Of a DNA stretch of 64,000 nt, positions 1-8,867 are shown piece by piece. The notes under the pieces were generated by a model. That model searched no databases. It saw nothing but the letters and a program-made list of their open reading frames with translations, and was not told where the DNA came from. A program made the position numbers and the translations under genes. The stretch is taken from positions 1,640,929-1,704,928 of the forward strand of contig CP042469.1 in NCBI GenBank assembly GCA_015243575.1. The letters run 5' to 3'. This DNA is from Clostridiales bacterium. Its GTDB lineage: Bacteria; Bacillota; Clostridia; Peptostreptococcales; Anaerovoracaceae. Within the stretch, counting starts at the first letter, position 1, and every line of letters starts with the position of its first letter.

Positions 1-842
1 ATAAGAAACCCGCTGGTAAGCATATAAAAGGCTATGGTTTTTCGATTTCCCAATAGCTTGCTGATATAAAGGTATACTATTCCCACATGGATTCCAGAAA
101 CACTTAAAATATGTGCGATACCATTCTTCTGAAAGGCATCATAGATGTCTTCACCGATGTAGCTTCTGTCTCCAAACAGCATACCAACCGTGACTCCATA
201 GGTCTCGGGACTCATATGATCCTTTAACCGATCGGTAAAGCCGTATTTCAAACGTGCTACAGCAGACGGAAGCAGCGCTAAGCGGCTTTCATCGAAGGTG
301 ATCTGGTTTGAGTTAGCCTGAATAATCACCCTGACATTGCGGGTTTTCAAATAAAGGCGATAATCAAAAAGATTTGGATTTCTCCGCTCTGCCGGGATCG
401 TAATCGTGCCCCTTACCACCATCCATTTGCCAATGAGCTCCACTGGGCTCGCCATACCGCCCCGGATCTGGATCAGCCGCTTCCCGTAAGGTTCAGCGGT
501 AATGAGTACCTGGCAAGAATTTTCATCTTTTACCTGTACTGTAATTACTCTACCCTGAACTTGATATTTTTTCCCTTCCAATGCCTCCAGTGGATCTCTG
601 TCATTCTCCGCAAAATAAAGTATGGTACTGCCAAGAAGAAATACGGCAGACAAAAGACAGGCCAGTCGGATCGGCTGGCAATATACCCTTAAGTTCAAAG
701 GCCCAGTAAAAAAAGGAAATAAAAGTAGTATGATAAGGATCGCAAATGAGCAAACCAGCACTTGCAGATTCATCTCCAAGTGATATTCCAATGCAATCCC
801 CGCTATAAAAAACAAAAAAAGAAAGATGATCGGTCGTCTCAC
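1..842 (-). CDS. comEC: ComEC/Rec2 DNA-uptake channel, N-terminal part (cut by window edge)
   Basis: ComEC is the membrane channel that moves single-stranded DNA into the cytoplasm during transformation. About 280 residues are visible; the C-terminal part lies beyond position 1. I read it from a GTG at 842..840, with AGGAGG five bases upstream. Hydrophobic helices fill roughly residues 3-17, 26-46 and 60-77. A soluble DUF4131 (OB-like) region follows, with the family signature RRNPNLFDY near residues 153-161. The Competence domain then begins with GMLFGD and HILSVSGIHVG close to the edge. No other com gene is nearby, and many Clostridia keep comEC without proven competence. The family call is firm; the function in this organism is inferred. 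Confidence 0.9.
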   Translation of the reverse strand, partial: MRRPIIFLFLFFIAGIALEYHLEMNLQVLVCSFAILIILLLFPFFTGPLNLRVYCQPIRLACLLSAVFLLGSTILYFAENDRDPLEALEGKKYQVQGRVITVQVKDENSCQVLITAEPYGKRLIQIRGGMASPVELIGKWMVVRGTITIPAERRNPNLFDYRLYLKTRNVRVIIQANSNQITFDESRLALLPSAVARLKYGFTDRLKDHMSPETYGVTVGMLFGDRSYIGEDIYDAFQKNGIAHILSVSGIHVGIVYLYISKLLGNRKTIAFYMLTSGFL

Positions 843-949
843 AGTATCCTCCTGTAAAAACCGATTCCCTTTCTCTCAAAATTAGTGTATCTCAAGTTCC
901 ATAATTTGTAAATACATTCCGAGTTTTTAGTCCACGCTTTGCTGCTATT

Positions 950-1366
950 TTAGTCTGCAGGCAGTGAACGATGTCCCAGTCCAATCACCACTTCATTGAG
1001 ATGAAGCAACCCAATACTCATGAAGATGCAAACACTGAGATGTTCTTTATGTCTGCATATTGCCACTTTCCCTCCGCCATTCAGGCCTGTTGCTTTGGAT
1101 GCAATCTGCATAATGGCTTCTCTGGAAGCACCTGCAATGGCTCCGTCCTGCACATGATTTTCCTTTGTAACACCGCTTTTTCTTGATGCGATGATGGCTC
1201 TTTCAATCACCACATGAATGGAATTCACGATATCTCCGCCGATGTCTACTGCAGCCCCATGTATGTCTTTTTCTTTCAATCTGGCAATTAACTGTTCCTC
1301 GGAGCTTCTGCTCGATGTGATGGCCAGCTTGATTGCCGCTCTTGCGACATCTATGCTGTCGTACAT
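950..1366 (-). CDS. hutP: HutP family protein (RNA-binding antiterminator family)
   Basis: A 138-residue HutP-family protein. HutP of Bacillus binds hut mRNA with histidine and Mg2+ and prevents termination. The C-terminal half carries the family pattern VVIERAIIASRKSGV, then GAIAGASREAIMQI and a C-terminal HLNEVVIGLGHR. The ATG at 1366 has a GGAGGAGA ribosome site just upstream, so I prefer it to an in-frame ATG at 1393. There is no histidine-utilisation gene alongside. The clostridial branch of this family usually stands alone, so its RNA target is unknown. It has its own promoter. Confidence 0.8.
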   Translation of the reverse strand: MYDSIDVARAAIKLAITSSRSSEEQLIARLKEKDIHGAAVDIGGDIVNSIHVVIERAIIASRKSGVTKENHVQDGAIAGASREAIMQIASKATGLNGGGKVAICRHKEHLSVCIFMSIGLLHLNEVVIGLGHRSLPAD

Positions 1367-1406
1367 GTTCTCTCCTCCTGTACCAATATGCAATTCCTAT
1401 TGGTTC

Positions 1407-1435
1407 ATTATACTTCCTATTCAAACCCAAAGCAA
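1407..1435 (-). promoter_or_regulatory. Sigma-A promoter of the hutP-like gene
   Basis: On the minus strand TTGCTT (1435..1430) and TATAAT (1412..1407) are separated by 17 bases. They lie about 40 bases upstream of the ATG at 1366. Just upstream of the -35 box are two imperfect direct copies of GTAACG, whose role is unknown. Confidence 0.6.
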
Positions 1436-1622
1436 CCGTTACTGCCTTATCGTTACCGCTTCTCTCTATACTGCTTGTTAATTTTCCAGGGCTGCAAGAA
1501 GTTTGAAATTATATTTCTTTTAATTTCCCCAATATAACCAGATAGTTTACAAATTATCCGTCTAAATTCCGGGGAAAAGGGTATATAAAATATTACAAGA
1601 ATATGTCTTTGTGAGATTTCCA

Positions 1623-1651
1623 TTAACAGCCAAGGCCCAGTATGCTATAAT
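1623..1651 (+). promoter_or_regulatory. Sigma-A promoter of the class A PBP gene
   Basis: TTAACA (1623-1628), a 17-base spacer and TATAAT (1646-1651), with a TG one base before the -10 box (extended -10). This leaves a leader of about 55 bases before the TTG start at 1712. Apart from the two divergent promoters, the 345-base gap between the hutP-like gene and this PBP shows no further gene. Confidence 0.75.
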
Positions 1652-1711
1652 GTTTCCGGAACAGGTTTGAATTAAAAGCATTACACTTTAATGGTAAGGC
1701 AGGTGATAAGC

Positions 1712-4700
1712 TTGACAGATGAGCTTGATAAAACCAATAAGCAAAAGGAAATAGATGATTTTTTTGCCAAGTTTGATAAAATCAGCAACGACTTTGATAA
1801 AAGCATGAACAAACCAGAGCAAGGCAACCCTTCTATAAGTGAAGACGCCGCAAGTACCGGCAAAGAATCTGCGGGTGCCGATCAGTCTGTTGCGAGTGAA
1901 AGCAGAAAAACCCGACTTGAGAGACTTACTGAAAATAAGCCTCAAAGCCGACGATCTGTTAGGAGCGGAAACCAAACTTCAAGCGGTGAAGAACGACTTA
2001 TAACAAATGTACACGATAACGGATTCATGACGAAAGAGCAGATATCCGGCGAGGAGCCTATGAGAACGAAGAAACAAAAGAAGAAGAAAAAGTATACTAT
2101 TAATAAGAAGCAGCTGTTCAAATTTATTCTGTTTCTCGGTCTGAGCATATGTCTCGTTCTGGGCGGAATTGTTATTTCTATTATTGTACAAACCCCACCC
2201 ATAGAGCCGGATAATATTTACGAGAGACTTGCTGAAAATTCTACCCTTTACGATGATCAAGAAAACATTATTGACAGCCTCTTGACCTCCGATGGATTGC
2301 GGACAAACATTTCCTATAATGAGCTCCCGCAAAATCTCATTGATGCCTTTGTGTCAATTGAAGATAAAACCTTCTGGGATCATAATGGTTTCAATGTAAT
2401 TCGTATTTTAGGAGCGATCAAGGAAAGCATTTTCGAAGGAGATAAGGTCAGCGGTACGAGTACCATTACTCAGCAGCTGGCAAGAAACCTTTATCTTGCT
2501 GAGACCAAATCTGACTATGACTTAAAAAGAAAAATTAAAGAAGCTTATTATACAGTCCTTCTGGAACGTCATCTGACGAAGGAACAAATCCTTGAAGCAT
2601 ACTTGAACACCATATTCTTAGGATATAATACCAATGGTGTACAAGCGGCTTCACAAGCTTATTTTTCAAAGGATGTCAAGGATCTCAACCTACTCGAATG
2701 CGCTTCCCTGGCCAGTTTGCCGCAGGCCCCTGATCGTTATGCCTTCGTCAAACGCTATGAGAGTGCTCAGGTAAATCCAGATGATCCAAATATCATTAGA
2801 AAGGGCGAGACCTATACGCTTGTCTTCAACAATACCTTCAATGACAGAAAAAATCTGGTTCTCTCATTCATGCTCGAACAGGGTAAGATCACACAGGCTG
2901 AATATGATGAAGCCAAAGCAGGCGATCTGCGCGCTTCCATCAATCCCAGCGAGGATACGGCCAGTGAGTTATCCTCTTACTTTGCAGACTATGTAATTAA
3001 ATCTGTCGTAAAAGACTTGATGTCAGAGCTCAATTTGAAAGAATCCGATGCCAAGCAGATGATCTATAATAACGGACTAAAGATTTATACAACAATGAAT
3101 TCAGATATGCAGAAAATTGCAGAGAAGGAATTTACCGATAACGCTAACTTCCCTAAGGTAGCGGGATTAAGCAAAGACAAGGCAGGAAATATTCTGAACG
3201 CAAGTAAGAATATTATGCTCTATAGCTACAACAATTACTTCAATGAAGAAGGAACCTTCACGCTTACTTCTGATGAATATCAGACTGCTGCCGACGGCAG
3301 TATCGTTCTTCTGGCAGGTCATCGCCTGAACTTTTATAAGACAGAGGTTCAAGGTAAGGTAGACTATAGTGTGGAATTCAAGGATATGTATGTTGTTCAG
3401 GACAATATCTTCTACCGTATTAACGGCGGTTACATCAACATTCCGCAGCAATACAAGACAAAGGATGAAGAAGGAAATCTTACCATCAGCGGACAGTTTT
3501 TCCAGGATGCTCCGGATGCCTTCCAATTCAATAGCCAGAGTATATCCATTGCAAAGAAAACCTACACACTGGATAAAACAAATTATAATACGTATACGCT
3601 GAAGCAGCAGATCATTCAGCCCCAGTCTGCCATGGTAATCTTCGATTATAAAAACGGAGGAATCAAGGCTATGGTCGGCGGAAGAAATATTGAAGGAAGA
3701 CAAATCTATAACAGGGCAACGAATCCGCGACAGCCCGGATCCTCCATTAAGCCGATGGGAGTATACGGACCCGCAATCCAAAGCGGTCTGGAAAAAGCCA
3801 AATCCGGCTTGACAAACGATCCTTCTGAGGGCAACAGCTTTGGCCAGTTATGGACAGCTGCCAGTGTAATCGACGATGCGCCGCTGACCATACAGGGAAA
3901 GCTCTGGCCGAAAAACTGGTATTCCGGATATCGAGGCCTGCATACGATGCGGGAATCGATCGAGCAATCCGTCAACGTCAATGCAGTGAAGGTATTCTCT
4001 GATATTGGTGTCGACGCCTCTGTGAAATTCCTGAAAAAATGCGGAATCACCTCCATCGTTGAATCCGGTAATGTCAACGATATGAATGCAGCCGCACTGG
4101 CTCTGGGAGGTATGACCAAAGGGGTTTCACCTCTCGAGATGGTCGCAGGCTACGGCGCCTTTGCAAATCAAGGAAACTATACAGAACCTATTGTATATAC
4201 GAAGATCACCAATAAACGCGGTGAAATCATTTTGGAGAAGAAGGCTGCTTCCACGCAAATCATGGATGAAGGGGTTGCCTTTATCATGACCGATATGCTT
4301 CGCTCCACAGTAACCAATGGCCTGGCCAAGGCGGCTGCCATCGGTTCTCAGCCCGTTGCTGGTAAAACTGGAACAACCACCGACAACTACGATGCATGGT
4401 TTGTTGGATTTACACCCCAATACGCAGCATCAGTCTGGATCGGTAATGATATCAATATCGAATTGAGTCAGGGCAGTGCTGCTGCATCAAAGCTCTGGAG
4501 CAAGATCATGAAGCAGGTTCATACAGGAATTGCCGCAGGCAGTTTTCCTTCTGCACCAAGTGATGTTGTAAGCGTTGCCATTGACATAAAATCAGGCCGC
4601 TTACCCTCAGAATTAAGTGCTCTCGATAGCAGGTCCACTGTAAGAAATGAGTATTTCATCAAGGGAACAGAGCCAACCACCACGGATAACGTCCATGTAG

Positions 4701-5065
4701 CAGCAAACATATGCACCGCCAGCGGATACCTTGCAACACCATATTGTCCGGCAACGGAAAGCAGAGTATTCGTGAAACGGCCGTATACAGCCGATCCTAA
4801 CGTGGCGGATTATGGTTATGAAATGCCATCCTATTACTGTAACCTGCATAACCCAGACCCATCCCTTTATCCCATCAGCCCCAATGTCACCGTAGATCCC
4901 AATTATCAATGGGACGGCGGCAGCGGCAGCCCTGACGGCGGAGGAATTGTTCCAAATCCGGGAAATGAGAACGGAAACGGAAACGGCAATGGAAACAATA
5001 ACGGAGGCAATGGCCAAACCGATGAGGGCAGTAAGCCCCCGGACTGGTTAAACTTCTTTAACTAA
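1712..5065 (+). CDS. ponA: Bifunctional class A penicillin-binding protein (PBP1A family)
   Basis: Membrane-anchored peptidoglycan polymerase and cross-linker, about 1117 residues. A charged cytoplasmic N-terminus of about 130 residues ends in a run of lysines and is followed by one transmembrane helix. The glycosyltransferase family 51 domain shows EDKTFWDHNGFN and STITQQLARN. The transpeptidase domain, in the last 45% of the protein, shows SSIK as the active-site SxxK motif, QSVNVN as the SxN motif, and KTGTT. The tail is rich in Gly and Asn. I start it at the TTG at 1712 because AGGTGAT lies four bases upstream, while the in-frame ATG at 1691 has no ribosome site. It is monocistronic and convergent with spoVAE. 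Confidence 0.93.
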   Translation: MTDELDKTNKQKEIDDFFAKFDKISNDFDKSMNKPEQGNPSISEDAASTGKESAGADQSVASESRKTRLERLTENKPQSRRSVRSGNQTSSGEERLITNVHDNGFMTKEQISGEEPMRTKKQKKKKKYTINKKQLFKFILFLGLSICLVLGGIVISIIVQTPPIEPDNIYERLAENSTLYDDQENIIDSLLTSDGLRTNISYNELPQNLIDAFVSIEDKTFWDHNGFNVIRILGAIKESIFEGDKVSGTSTITQQLARNLYLAETKSDYDLKRKIKEAYYTVLLERHLTKEQILEAYLNTIFLGYNTNGVQAASQAYFSKDVKDLNLLECASLASLPQAPDRYAFVKRYESAQVNPDDPNIIRKGETYTLVFNNTFNDRKNLVLSFMLEQGKITQAEYDEAKAGDLRASINPSEDTASELSSYFADYVIKSVVKDLMSELNLKESDAKQMIYNNGLKIYTTMNSDMQKIAEKEFTDNANFPKVAGLSKDKAGNILNASKNIMLYSYNNYFNEEGTFTLTSDEYQTAADGSIVLLAGHRLNFYKTEVQGKVDYSVEFKDMYVVQDNIFYRINGGYINIPQQYKTKDEEGNLTISGQFFQDAPDAFQFNSQSISIAKKTYTLDKTNYNTYTLKQQIIQPQSAMVIFDYKNGGIKAMVGGRNIEGRQIYNRATNPRQPGSSIKPMGVYGPAIQSGLEKAKSGLTNDPSEGNSFGQLWTAASVIDDAPLTIQGKLWPKNWYSGYRGLHTMRESIEQSVNVNAVKVFSDIGVDASVKFLKKCGITSIVESGNVNDMNAAALALGGMTKGVSPLEMVAGYGAFANQGNYTEPIVYTKITNKRGEIILEKKAASTQIMDEGVAFIMTDMLRSTVTNGLAKAAAIGSQPVAGKTGTTTDNYDAWFVGFTPQYAASVWIGNDINIELSQGSAAASKLWSKIMKQVHTGIAAGSFPSAPSDVVSVAIDIKSGRLPSELSALDSRSTVRNEYFIKGTEPTTTDNVHVAANICTASGYLATPYCPATESRVFVKRPYTADPNVADYGYEMPSYYCNLHNPDPSLYPISPNVTVDPNYQWDGGSGSPDGGGIVPNPGNENGNGNGNGNNNGGNGQTDEGSKPPDWLNFFN

Positions 5066-5104
5066 AATGCTGATAGAACCATGGAATGAATCAGCGCCCC
5101 TATA

Positions 5105-5458
5105 TCAGCGCTTTGACTTTGGAGAAAAGACCAGCGCCACAATATAGCCAAATCCTATTGCTGCGGTTAACCCCGCAGCAGTATTTTTTAACCCGCCAGA
5201 AATTGCAGCAAGAAAACCATCCTTTGCACCATCCATAGCGCCCTTTGCCAGTGCGTAGCCAAAGCCAGGCAAAGGTACGGTAGCACCATTCTTTGCGAGC
5301 TTCACAATAGGTTCATACCATCCGAATGCAGTCATAATAGCACCAGCCACCACAAATATGACCAAAACCCTCGGTGCCGTCAATTTTGTCGTATCAATGA
5401 GAATTTGGCCAATCACGCATATGATTCCGCCAATCAAAAAGGCATAGAAATAATCCAT
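5105..5458 (-). CDS. spoVAE: Stage V sporulation protein AE
   Basis: A 117-residue membrane protein with four hydrophobic stretches and the SpoVAE pattern (IGQILIDTTKLTAPRVLV near the N-terminus, PGFGYALAKGAM in the middle). SpoVA proteins form the channel that loads Ca-dipicolinate into the forespore and releases it at germination. It is the last gene of spoVAC-D-E. Its ATG directly abuts the SpoVAD stop, and the ribosome site GGAGTGAG lies in the end of spoVAD, which suggests translational coupling. The genes spoVAA, spoVAB and spoVAF are absent, as is common in Clostridia. Confidence 0.95.
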   Translation of the reverse strand: MDYFYAFLIGGIICVIGQILIDTTKLTAPRVLVIFVVAGAIMTAFGWYEPIVKLAKNGATVPLPGFGYALAKGAMDGAKDGFLAAISGGLKNTAAGLTAAIGFGYIVALVFSPKSKR

Positions 5459-6511
5459 TTAGCTCACTCCTTCCGTTGTAACCGCAACTGCATGGGCAAT
5501 ACCGGGAATGGATTCCCCCTGCTGGGAGCTTATGGTGGATAAAAGCGCCCCGGTTGAGATCAGCAAAGCATTTTTGATCTTGCCCAGGCGCATTTCCTTA
5601 TAAATATAACCACTGAAAATACAGGCCGAGCAGCCACAGCCGCTGCCACCGCTATGGGTATCCTGCTTCTTATCAAAAAGCAGAACACCACAGTCATCGT
5701 AATTGTTTGAAACCTGAAGGCCGGCACCGCTCAGCAGATCAATCGCAATATCCTTTCCAATGTGCCCTAAATCGCCAGTCAATATGATGTCATAAAAATC
5801 CGGTGTTCTTCCAGTATCCGTGAGATGCCTTATGATGGTATCTACCGCTGCAGGAGCCATGGCGGCACCCATCTGGTTTGCATCCTTAATTCCAGTATCT
5901 ATAATTTTCCCTACTGTTGCATGGCTGATATAAAGCTCCTTTACCTCTTTCCCCTGTTTGACCGCCTTGTCACCCTTATTGTTGGCAGAGAGAACCATAC
6001 CGCCGGCAGCGGTGGCTGTCCATTGTGCTGACGGAGGCCTGTGGTTACCGTGTTCCAGAGGAAGGCGGAATTGACGCTCCGCAGTACAGTAGTGGCTGGA
6101 AGCTCCAACCAGAACATTGGCAGCATATCCCCCATCTATCATAATAGAGCCCAAGGTCATGGATTCAGTCATGGTGGAACAAGCGCCGTAAACCCCTAGA
6201 AACGGAATTGCAAGATCCCTAGCCATATAGGACGACGACATAATCTGGTTGATCAAATCTCCGCTTAAAATGATATCGATCTGGTCTTTTTCCAGCCCTG
6301 ACTGCTGCAAGGCAAGCAAAAGTGATTGTTTCAGCATTTTACTCTCGGATTTTTCCCACGTTTTTTCTCCGTAAGTGTCTTCTTCCAATATGGTATCAAA
6401 CCATTTTGCCATAGGCCCCTTGCCTTCTTTTTCCCCCACCAATGCATGGGCTCCAATGATCCTAGGCATCGAAGAAAATTGTAACGTCTGTTTGCCTACT
6501 TTGTTCTTCAT
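5459..6511 (-). CDS. spoVAD: Stage V sporulation protein AD
   Basis: A 350-residue soluble SpoVA component with a thiolase-like (ketoacyl synthase III-like) fold, the subunit that binds dipicolinic acid in Bacillus. Typical features are the start with RIIGAHALVGEKEGKGP, the nucleophile-region motif GVYGACSTMTES, and a Cys/Gly-rich stretch (GGSGCGCSACIF). The length equals that of the family. It is the middle gene of spoVAC-D-E, 10 bases after spoVAC, with an AGGAGG ribosome site. Expression is expected in the forespore (sigma-G) from family knowledge; I could not identify a sigma-G promoter with confidence. Confidence 0.96.
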   Translation of the reverse strand: MKNKVGKQTLQFSSMPRIIGAHALVGEKEGKGPMAKWFDTILEEDTYGEKTWEKSESKMLKQSLLLALQQSGLEKDQIDIILSGDLINQIMSSSYMARDLAIPFLGVYGACSTMTESMTLGSIMIDGGYAANVLVGASSHYCTAERQFRLPLEHGNHRPPSAQWTATAAGGMVLSANNKGDKAVKQGKEVKELYISHATVGKIIDTGIKDANQMGAAMAPAAVDTIIRHLTDTGRTPDFYDIILTGDLGHIGKDIAIDLLSGAGLQVSNNYDDCGVLLFDKKQDTHSGGSGCGCSACIFSGYIYKEMRLGKIKNALLISTGALLSTISSQQGESIPGIAHAVAVTTEGVS

Positions 6512-6521
6512 TATTTGCCTC

Positions 6522-7016
6522 CTACTCCATAAAATAATAGATCATTCCGATCAAAGCGCTCACTGTGATTCCGCATACAAGCACCGCTCCAGCAAGGCTG
6601 AAGAGCTTCGCTCCCACGCCTAAAACCGGGCCTTCCTTTTTATATTCCATTGCGGGTGCTACCATAGAATTTGCAAATCCGGTAATGGGTACAAAGACAC
6701 CTGCTCCTGCGAATTTTCCGATGGTGTCAAAAACGCCGAAACCAGTGAGCAGCTGCGCAATGCAAATAAGAAGTACCGTGACATAAGCGCCTGCGGTCTT
6801 TTCACTTAGACCTTTGTCCATCAATAAATTCTGTATATATAAAGCAGCTGCGCAAATACATCCCCCCACGACAAAAGCCTTCAAGCTGTTTGAAAAATAT
6901 TTTGGCTTTGGCGTAAACTGTTTCACATATTGCTCATATTGTTTTGTAACCTCTTTATTTGGCTTTTTACTTTGTTCTTGCGGTTGCTGCGATTGTTTCT
7001 GTTGTTTCTTCGACAT
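6522..7016 (-). CDS. spoVAC: Stage V sporulation protein AC
   Basis: A 164-residue membrane protein, the likely mechanosensitive pore subunit of the SpoVA channel. A Gln/Lys-rich cytoplasmic N-terminus is followed by the family block YVKQFTPKP and four to five hydrophobic helices. I place the start at the ATG at 7016, preceded by GGAGGGACA, rather than at an upstream in-frame ATG at 7073 without a ribosome site. It is the first gene of the operon spoVAC-D-E. The 226-base gap upstream also holds the start region of the divergent butyrate kinase gene. Confidence 0.95.
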   Translation of the reverse strand: MSKKQQKQSQQPQEQSKKPNKEVTKQYEQYVKQFTPKPKYFSNSLKAFVVGGCICAAALYIQNLLMDKGLSEKTAGAYVTVLLICIAQLLTGFGVFDTIGKFAGAGVFVPITGFANSMVAPAMEYKKEGPVLGVGAKLFSLAGAVLVCGITVSALIGMIYYFME

Positions 7017-7242
7017 ATTCTGTCCCTCCTCCAGTGATTCAAATTTATGTCCTTGTAAATTTCCTAATAACATAGGAAGTTTTTCTTATTGTTACCACTC
7101 AGCATGAAATAATTTATCAATTCCATAGCGTTAGATTGTTTTTTTGTGGTAAAATACTGAATACTATTGAAAATAAAAAGCTTCAAATGAGTCAGGCTTA
7201 CCCTAAAATGACAGTTAAAAATTAACGTTAAGGAGATATTGC

Positions 7243-8304
7243 ATGGTTTTTTCCATACTTGCTATTAACCCCGGATCAACCTCAACAAAACTCGCCCTGT
7301 ATCAAAATGAAACCCTCATTTTTTCTGAGCAGGCGGAACATTCCGACGATGATTTTACAGGAATCACAGATGTACTCGATCAATTGGATTATCGTTTGGA
7401 AGTAATTCTTTCCATTTTAAACAAGCATCAGACACCTCTGGGCCAACTTGATGCAGTAGTCGGACGAGGAGGTCTCCTTCCCCCTGTCAAAGCTGGAGGC
7501 TATCTTGTCAACGAGAAGTTAAAAGAAATCATAAATAGCGGAACTCTTTCTCCTCATGCGTCGAATCTAGGCGCGCTGCTGGCAGACAAAATAGCTGCAC
7601 CCCTTGGAATTCCTGCTTATATTTATGATTCGGTATCCTCAGACGAATTTAAGGAAATTGCCATGATCACCGGCATTCCCGAATATCTTCGTCATAGCCA
7701 ATGTCACGTACTCAACTCAAAGGCGATGGGAAGAAGAGCAGCTGCACAGTTAGGAAAGCGATATGAAGATCTTAATCTGATTGTAGCCCATTTGGGCGGG
7801 GGGATTTCCATCGGAATTCATGAGAAAGGCAGGATTGTCGATGCCATTGGGGACGATGCCGGACCTTTTTCCCCCGAAAGAACAGGAGGTCTTCCACTTC
7901 TTTATATCGTCGATTTGTGCTACTCCGGAGAATATACCAAAAAAGAGATGACTCGAAAAATCAGAGGCCTAGGAGGCATCAAGGCGCACCTGGGGACTCA
8001 TGACTGCAGGATCGTTGAGCGGATGATCTCTCAAGGGAATGAAAAAGCGAAACTGGTTTATGAGGCAGAGGCATATCAGATCGCTAAGGGAATCGGAGAA
8101 CTTGCACCGGTGCTAAATGGGGAAATCGATTATATTCTCCTTACTGGAGGTATCGCTTATTCCAAAATGATGACGGAAATGATCCGAAAAAGAGTAGAGT
8201 TTATCGCGCCGGTCATTGTAATACCCGGCGAAATGGAAATGGAAGCTCTTGCTTTAGGCGCACTGCGCATGTTGCAAGGTGAAGAAATACCTTCTATCTT
8301 TTGA
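7243..8304 (+). CDS. buk: Butyrate kinase
   Basis: Converts butyryl phosphate and ADP to butyrate and ATP in the last step of one butyrate fermentation route. It belongs to the acetokinase (ASKHA) family. The 353-residue protein has the N-terminal phosphate-binding motif AINPGSTSTKLA, the middle block VAHLGGGISIGIHEKGR, and the C-terminal LLTGGIAYS. Length matches the family (about 355). The ribosome site AAGGAGATA lies six bases before the ATG. No phosphotransbutyrylase gene is adjacent, so it acts with a ptb encoded elsewhere. Some branched-chain acyl kinases look alike, so the physiological acyl group is not certain. Confidence 0.93.
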   Translation: MVFSILAINPGSTSTKLALYQNETLIFSEQAEHSDDDFTGITDVLDQLDYRLEVILSILNKHQTPLGQLDAVVGRGGLLPPVKAGGYLVNEKLKEIINSGTLSPHASNLGALLADKIAAPLGIPAYIYDSVSSDEFKEIAMITGIPEYLRHSQCHVLNSKAMGRRAAAQLGKRYEDLNLIVAHLGGGISIGIHEKGRIVDAIGDDAGPFSPERTGGLPLLYIVDLCYSGEYTKKEMTRKIRGLGGIKAHLGTHDCRIVERMISQGNEKAKLVYEAEAYQIAKGIGELAPVLNGEIDYILLTGGIAYSKMMTEMIRKRVEFIAPVIVIPGEMEMEALALGALRMLQGEEIPSIF

Positions 8305-8404
8305 AATGATAAAGAGATAAAAAACTGAAATACAGGCGGACGATACCGCTCTAGATGAATCTTAATTCTAGTAGAAAATAGAACAAGGAGGCGAAGTAAA
8401 AAAA

Positions 8405-8761
8405 ATGACAAACCATTTTAAGACCGTTGATGAGTACATCCTGCAGTTTGCCCCGGAAATTCAGGAGAAGCTTCAGCAGCTTAGGAAAACCATTCTGGAA
8501 GCCGCTCCAGAAGCGATAGAAAAAATCAGCTGGCAAATGCCAACCTTTACGCTGAATGGGAATCTGGTTCACTTTGCAGCGCACAAAAACCATATTGGGC
8601 TTTATCCCGGTCCCAGCGGTATTGAAGCGTTCCAGGGACGTTTTGGAAGCTGCAAAAGTTCAAAGGGTGCCGTGCAGTTTCCGATCAAGGATCCCTTGCC
8701 CCTTGATCTGATATCAGAAATCGTTCGTTTCAGAGCACTGGAAAATACTAAAGAGGATTAA
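8405..8761 (+). CDS. DUF1801 (YdhG-like) family protein
   Basis: A 118-residue cytoplasmic protein of the DUF1801 family, related to YdhG/Fra-type frataxin-like iron proteins of Bacillus. The N-terminal helix TVDEYILQFAPEIQEKL is followed by PEAIEKISWQMPTF and HFAAHKNHIGLYP, the usual family blocks. It has a strong ribosome site (AAGGAGG) 12 bases upstream of the ATG. It lies 100 bases after buk with no terminator visible between them, so co-transcription is possible. A role as an iron chaperone is only suggested by the family. Confidence 0.75.
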   Translation: MTNHFKTVDEYILQFAPEIQEKLQQLRKTILEAAPEAIEKISWQMPTFTLNGNLVHFAAHKNHIGLYPGPSGIEAFQGRFGSCKSSKGAVQFPIKDPLPLDLISEIVRFRALENTKED

Positions 8762-8781
8762 CAAAACAAAGATTTGTACCG

Positions 8782-8832
8782 AAAAACACAAAAGATTCTG
8801 GCATATAAAACGCCTGAGCCTTTTGTGTTTTT
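8782..8832. terminator. Bidirectional terminator between DUF1801 gene and radical SAM gene
   Basis: A stem of ACACAAAAG with CTTTTGTGT, extended inside by GGC/GCC, is flanked by A-runs on the left and T-runs on the right. It can stop transcripts from both converging genes. Confidence 0.75.
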
Positions 8833-8867
8833 GAATCTATATTGAATAGGAAGTGGTGTTCCGTGTT

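Noticed and set aside
3167-3781. 204-codon minus-strand frame
   Set aside because: It is antisense to the class A PBP gene and lacks a ribosome site.
5066-5104. Terminator between the class A PBP and spoVAE
   Set aside because: Short repeats (ATCAGCGC) occur but there is no T-run or stable stem I can support.
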